8,708 bases of DNA from an uncultured Paracoccaceae bacterium (GTDB lineage Bacteria; Pseudomonadota; Alphaproteobacteria; Rhodobacterales; Rhodobacteraceae). The DNA is taken from assembly GCA_937900975.1 (NCBI GenBank), contig CALCPC010000801.1:1-8708 (forward strand), read 5' to 3'. Position numbers and translations under genes: made by a program. This document shows, one piece after another, positions 6,385 through 8,708 of this stretch. Below the pieces are notes generated by a model, which searched no databases, had not been told where the DNA came from, and worked only from the letters and a program-made list of their open reading frames with translations. The number at the start of each line of letters is the position of its first letter. Positions within the stretch are counted from its first letter, which is position 1.

Positions 6385-8196
6385 ATGTGCGGGATTTTCG
6401 GGCGGATCGCGCCGCCGGACAGCGCCGAGGATCCGAACGCCGCGGACGCGATGCGCGACAGCCTGCGCCACCGCGGCCCCGACGCCGCCGGTGCGGTGAC
6501 ATCGCGGGGCGTGACGCTCGGCAATGTGCGCCTTTCGATCATCGATCTGACCACCGCCTCCGACCAGCCGTTTTGCGACCCCGATGGCGCGCTCGCCGTG
6601 GTCCAAAACGGCGAGATCTACAATTACCTCGAACTGCGGGAGGAGCTGCGCGCGCTCGGCGCTCAGTTCCGCACAACCGGCGACACCGAAGTGATCCTAG
6701 AGGCGTACCGCGCCTGGGGACCCGATTTCGTGACCCGTTTGAACGGCATGTTCGCCATCGCGCTGCACGACCGGCGAACTGGCGAGACCTGGCTTTATCG
6801 CGACCGGCTGGGCGTCAAGCCGCTTTACATCGCTGAATGGGGCGGGGCGGTCTTCTTCGCCTCCGAGATCAAGGCGCTTTTCGCCGCCGGTGTGCCCCGG
6901 CGCGTCGATCACAGCGCGCTGGCGGCCTTTTTTGCCCTGAATTACGTGCCGGCGCCCCGCACGGCCTTTGCCGGCATCCGCCATCTGCCGCCGGCGCATC
7001 GGCTGCGCCTCGCGCCCGGGCGGGCGCCAGAGAGAACCTGTTATTGGGATCTTGGCGCCATCGCGCCAGAGCCTGGGTTGCGCGGCAAGGCGGCAGAGCA
7101 GGCGATCACGGCGCTGCTTGACGATGCGACCGGCATCCGCCTGCGCGCCGATGCTGCTTTTGGCGCGTTTCTGTCTGGGGGGCTCGATTCCTCCTCCGTG
7201 GTTGGCGCCATGCGCGATCATATCGACGGCCCGATCCGGACCTATTCAATGGGTTTCGCGGATCCCCGGTTCGATGAGACCGCCTGGGCGAAGGCCGCCG
7301 CCGCCCGTTTCGCCACAACCCACACCGCGGCCGAAGCGGCGCCCGATATCGCCGCGCTGTGGCCCCGCTTTATCTGGCACACCGATCAGCCGCATGGCGA
7401 TGTCAGCTTCATGCCGACCGACCGGTTGAGCGCGCTGGCCGCGCGGGACGTCAAAATGGTGCTGACCGGCGACGGCGGGGATGAGCTGTTCGCGGGGTAT
7501 GAGAAATACCGCGACGTCTTCCCCGCAGGCGCGACCGAAGCGCTGACGCCGGGCTGGGCCGGGCGCTATGCCCGCGCCTCCGGCCTGTTGGGGGAGGGGG
7601 CGGCAAACCAGCTTCTCGCCGGTCCGCTGGCCGAGGCGTGGGGCGACGCCGATCCCTTCTTGGCGCTGACCGCGGCCATCGAAGGCGCGGACCACCAGGA
7701 CCCCATCAACCGCGTGCTGTTGGCCGACACGACACAGCTTTTGCCCGGCAACAACCTTGTCAAACCCGACCGGATGGCCATGGCCAACAGCCTTGAGGTC
7801 CGCTCCCCCTATCTCGATTACCGCATGGCGGAACTGGCCTTTCGGATCCCCGGCGACGAAAAGCTTGCGGCCGGCGAGACCAAGGCGATCCTGAAATCCG
7901 CCGTCCTGCCGCGACTGGGGCACGATCTGACTTATCGCAAAAAGCAGATGTTTACAGTGCCGGTCGGCGAATGGTTCAAAACCGCGCTTGCCGGGTTCTG
8001 CCGCGAGATGCTGCTTGGTCCCCGTTTTGCGGCGCGCGGGCTTTTCGCGCCCGAGGCGGTCGGCACGATGATCGCCGATCACGCCGCCGGCCGCGCCAAT
8101 CACACCCGCCAGATCCGGGCGCTGATCTCGCTGGAGATCTGGTTCCGCTTGTTTATCGATCAGGATCCGGCGACGCTGGCCGCGGCGACGGCATGA
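6385..8196 (+). CDS. asnB: Asparagine synthase (glutamine-hydrolysing) family amidotransferase
   Basis: A 603-residue, two-domain cytoplasmic enzyme. N-terminal class II glutaminase domain: Cys2 of MCGIFG is the nucleophile once Met1 is removed; RHRGPDAAG (28-36), Arg49, NGEIYNY (75-81) and Asp100 in TGDTEVIL bind glutamine. C-terminal ATP-pyrophosphatase domain: the PPi loop SGGLDSSS begins at Ser264, and TGDGGDELFAGYEKY (361-375) is the second active-site segment. No key residue is missing. It transfers ammonia from glutamine to an adenylated carboxylate. The classical product is asparagine, but the GDGGDE-type enzymes found in surface-polysaccharide clusters may amidate sugar acids or other substrates, and the neighbours here suggest that. 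The ribosome site GGGAGGG ends about five bases before the ATG. The stop codon overlaps the next gene's start (ATGA), indicating translational coupling. The family is certain; the acceptor is not. Confidence 0.9.
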   Translation: MCGIFGRIAPPDSAEDPNAADAMRDSLRHRGPDAAGAVTSRGVTLGNVRLSIIDLTTASDQPFCDPDGALAVVQNGEIYNYLELREELRALGAQFRTTGDTEVILEAYRAWGPDFVTRLNGMFAIALHDRRTGETWLYRDRLGVKPLYIAEWGGAVFFASEIKALFAAGVPRRVDHSALAAFFALNYVPAPRTAFAGIRHLPPAHRLRLAPGRAPERTCYWDLGAIAPEPGLRGKAAEQAITALLDDATGIRLRADAAFGAFLSGGLDSSSVVGAMRDHIDGPIRTYSMGFADPRFDETAWAKAAAARFATTHTAAEAAPDIAALWPRFIWHTDQPHGDVSFMPTDRLSALAARDVKMVLTGDGGDELFAGYEKYRDVFPAGATEALTPGWAGRYARASGLLGEGAANQLLAGPLAEAWGDADPFLALTAAIEGADHQDPINRVLLADTTQLLPGNNLVKPDRMAMANSLEVRSPYLDYRMAELAFRIPGDEKLAAGETKAILKSAVLPRLGHDLTYRKKQMFTVPVGEWFKTALAGFCREMLLGPRFAARGLFAPEAVGTMIADHAAGRANHTRQIRALISLEIWFRLFIDQDPATLAAATA

Positions 8197-8708
8197 CATC
8201 GCTGAAGACGATAATGGTGGTCAGCGACCCCGCCATCGCGGCCTTTGTCGCCGAGGCGGGGCTCGACCGGCTTTTCGTCGATCTCGAAGTGCATGGCAAA
8301 GCCGCGCGCCAGCCCGGCGATACGTGGAAATCCGCGCTGACGCTGGCCGACATTCCCCCGATCCGTGCCGCAGCGCCGGGGGTGGAGATGATGGTGCGCG
8401 TCAACCCGCTTCATCCGGGCACGGGGGAGGAAATTGACGGGGCGCTGGCCGCCGGTGCCGACATCCTGATGCTGCCGATGGTCCGCACCCTGGCCGAGAT
8501 CGCCCGTTTTCACGACCTGTTGGCCGCGCGCGCGCCCTTTATCCCGCTGCTTGAAACGGCCGCGGGCGTCGCGCTGGTGGCCGAGATCCTGACCGGTCCG
8601 CGCCCGGCGGAGGTCTATTTCGGCCTCAACGACCTTTCGCTCGATCTTGGGCGGGATTTCATGTTCGAACCGCTGGCCGAGGGGATGCTCGACGCGCCCG
8701 CGGCGCTT
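8193..8708 (+). CDS. HpcH/HpaI aldolase / citrate lyase family protein (5' part)
   Basis: The first 172 codons of a gene cut by the window end. It starts at the ATG at 8193, overlapping the amidotransferase stop by four bases. Seen: VDLEVHGKAARQ (29-40), the early active-site strand with the family acid and His; MVRVNPLH with Arg69, likely to bind the substrate carboxylate; PLLETAAG with Glu121, and FGLNDLSLDLG with Asp147, the two conserved metal-ligand positions of this TIM-barrel superfamily. These enzymes make or break C-C bonds using pyruvate-, oxaloacetate- or acyl-CoA-type substrates with Mg2+ or another divalent metal. The E-x-H-G-K variant of the first strand resembles, as far as I recall, a group found in surface-polysaccharide clusters, but I cannot verify that here. 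The tight coupling to the amidotransferase and the flippase upstream implies one pathway. The substrate is unknown and the C-terminal third or more is not visible. Confidence 0.85.
   Translation, partial: MTSLKTIMVVSDPAIAAFVAEAGLDRLFVDLEVHGKAARQPGDTWKSALTLADIPPIRAAAPGVEMMVRVNPLHPGTGEEIDGALAAGADILMLPMVRTLAEIARFHDLLAARAPFIPLLETAAGVALVAEILTGPRPAEVYFGLNDLSLDLGRDFMFEPLAEGMLDAPAAL

Overview
The window is a high-GC piece of bacterial chromosome. Third codon positions are mostly G or C, and sampled 60-base stretches of the main genes reach about 70% GC. The gene types and codon use suggest an alphaproteobacterium, most likely Rhodobacterales (Rhodobacter/Roseobacter-like). No rRNA, tRNA, insertion sequence or CRISPR array was seen.

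Layout, left to right. (1) The N-terminal part of a YihY/BrkB-family membrane protein runs leftward off the window (354 to 1). It is divergent from a small EVE-domain protein (457-879); about 100 bp separate the two starts. (2) A gene-poor stretch (880-1261) holds two imperfect, gap-free direct repeats with an 80-bp period, each with a GC-rich hairpin. (3) A stand-alone thiamine-diphosphate enzyme of the acetolactate synthase superfamily (1262-2872). (4) A small GIY-YIG nuclease-like protein (2963-3466) with clearly lower GC than its neighbours, so possibly acquired. (5) metK, S-adenosylmethionine synthetase (3550-4728). Its leader holds an 11-bp hairpin followed by TTTT, and a strong hairpin lies downstream of the gene. 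(6) A rightward cluster of three genes: a MurJ-family flippase (4907-6319), an asparagine-synthase-type amidotransferase (6385-8196), and an HpcH/HpaI-type aldolase overlapping it by 4 bp (from 8193, cut by the window end).

How the genes may work together. EVE, YihY, the TPP enzyme and metK look like independent transcription units. The last three genes look like the start of an operon. A lipid-linked-substrate flippase, a glutamine-dependent amidotransferase and a pyruvate-type aldolase together suggest biosynthesis and export of an amidated or otherwise modified surface glycan. This is strengthened by the flippase lacking several of the charged residues needed for lipid II transport in E. 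coli MurJ. The function is an inference from context; the substrate cannot be read from this sequence.

The points most worth a second look are the divergent MurJ paralogue with its amidotransferase and aldolase partners, the low-GC GIY-YIG gene, the structured metK leader (no match to the SAM/SAH riboswitch consensus as I remember it), and the 80-bp repeat pair.
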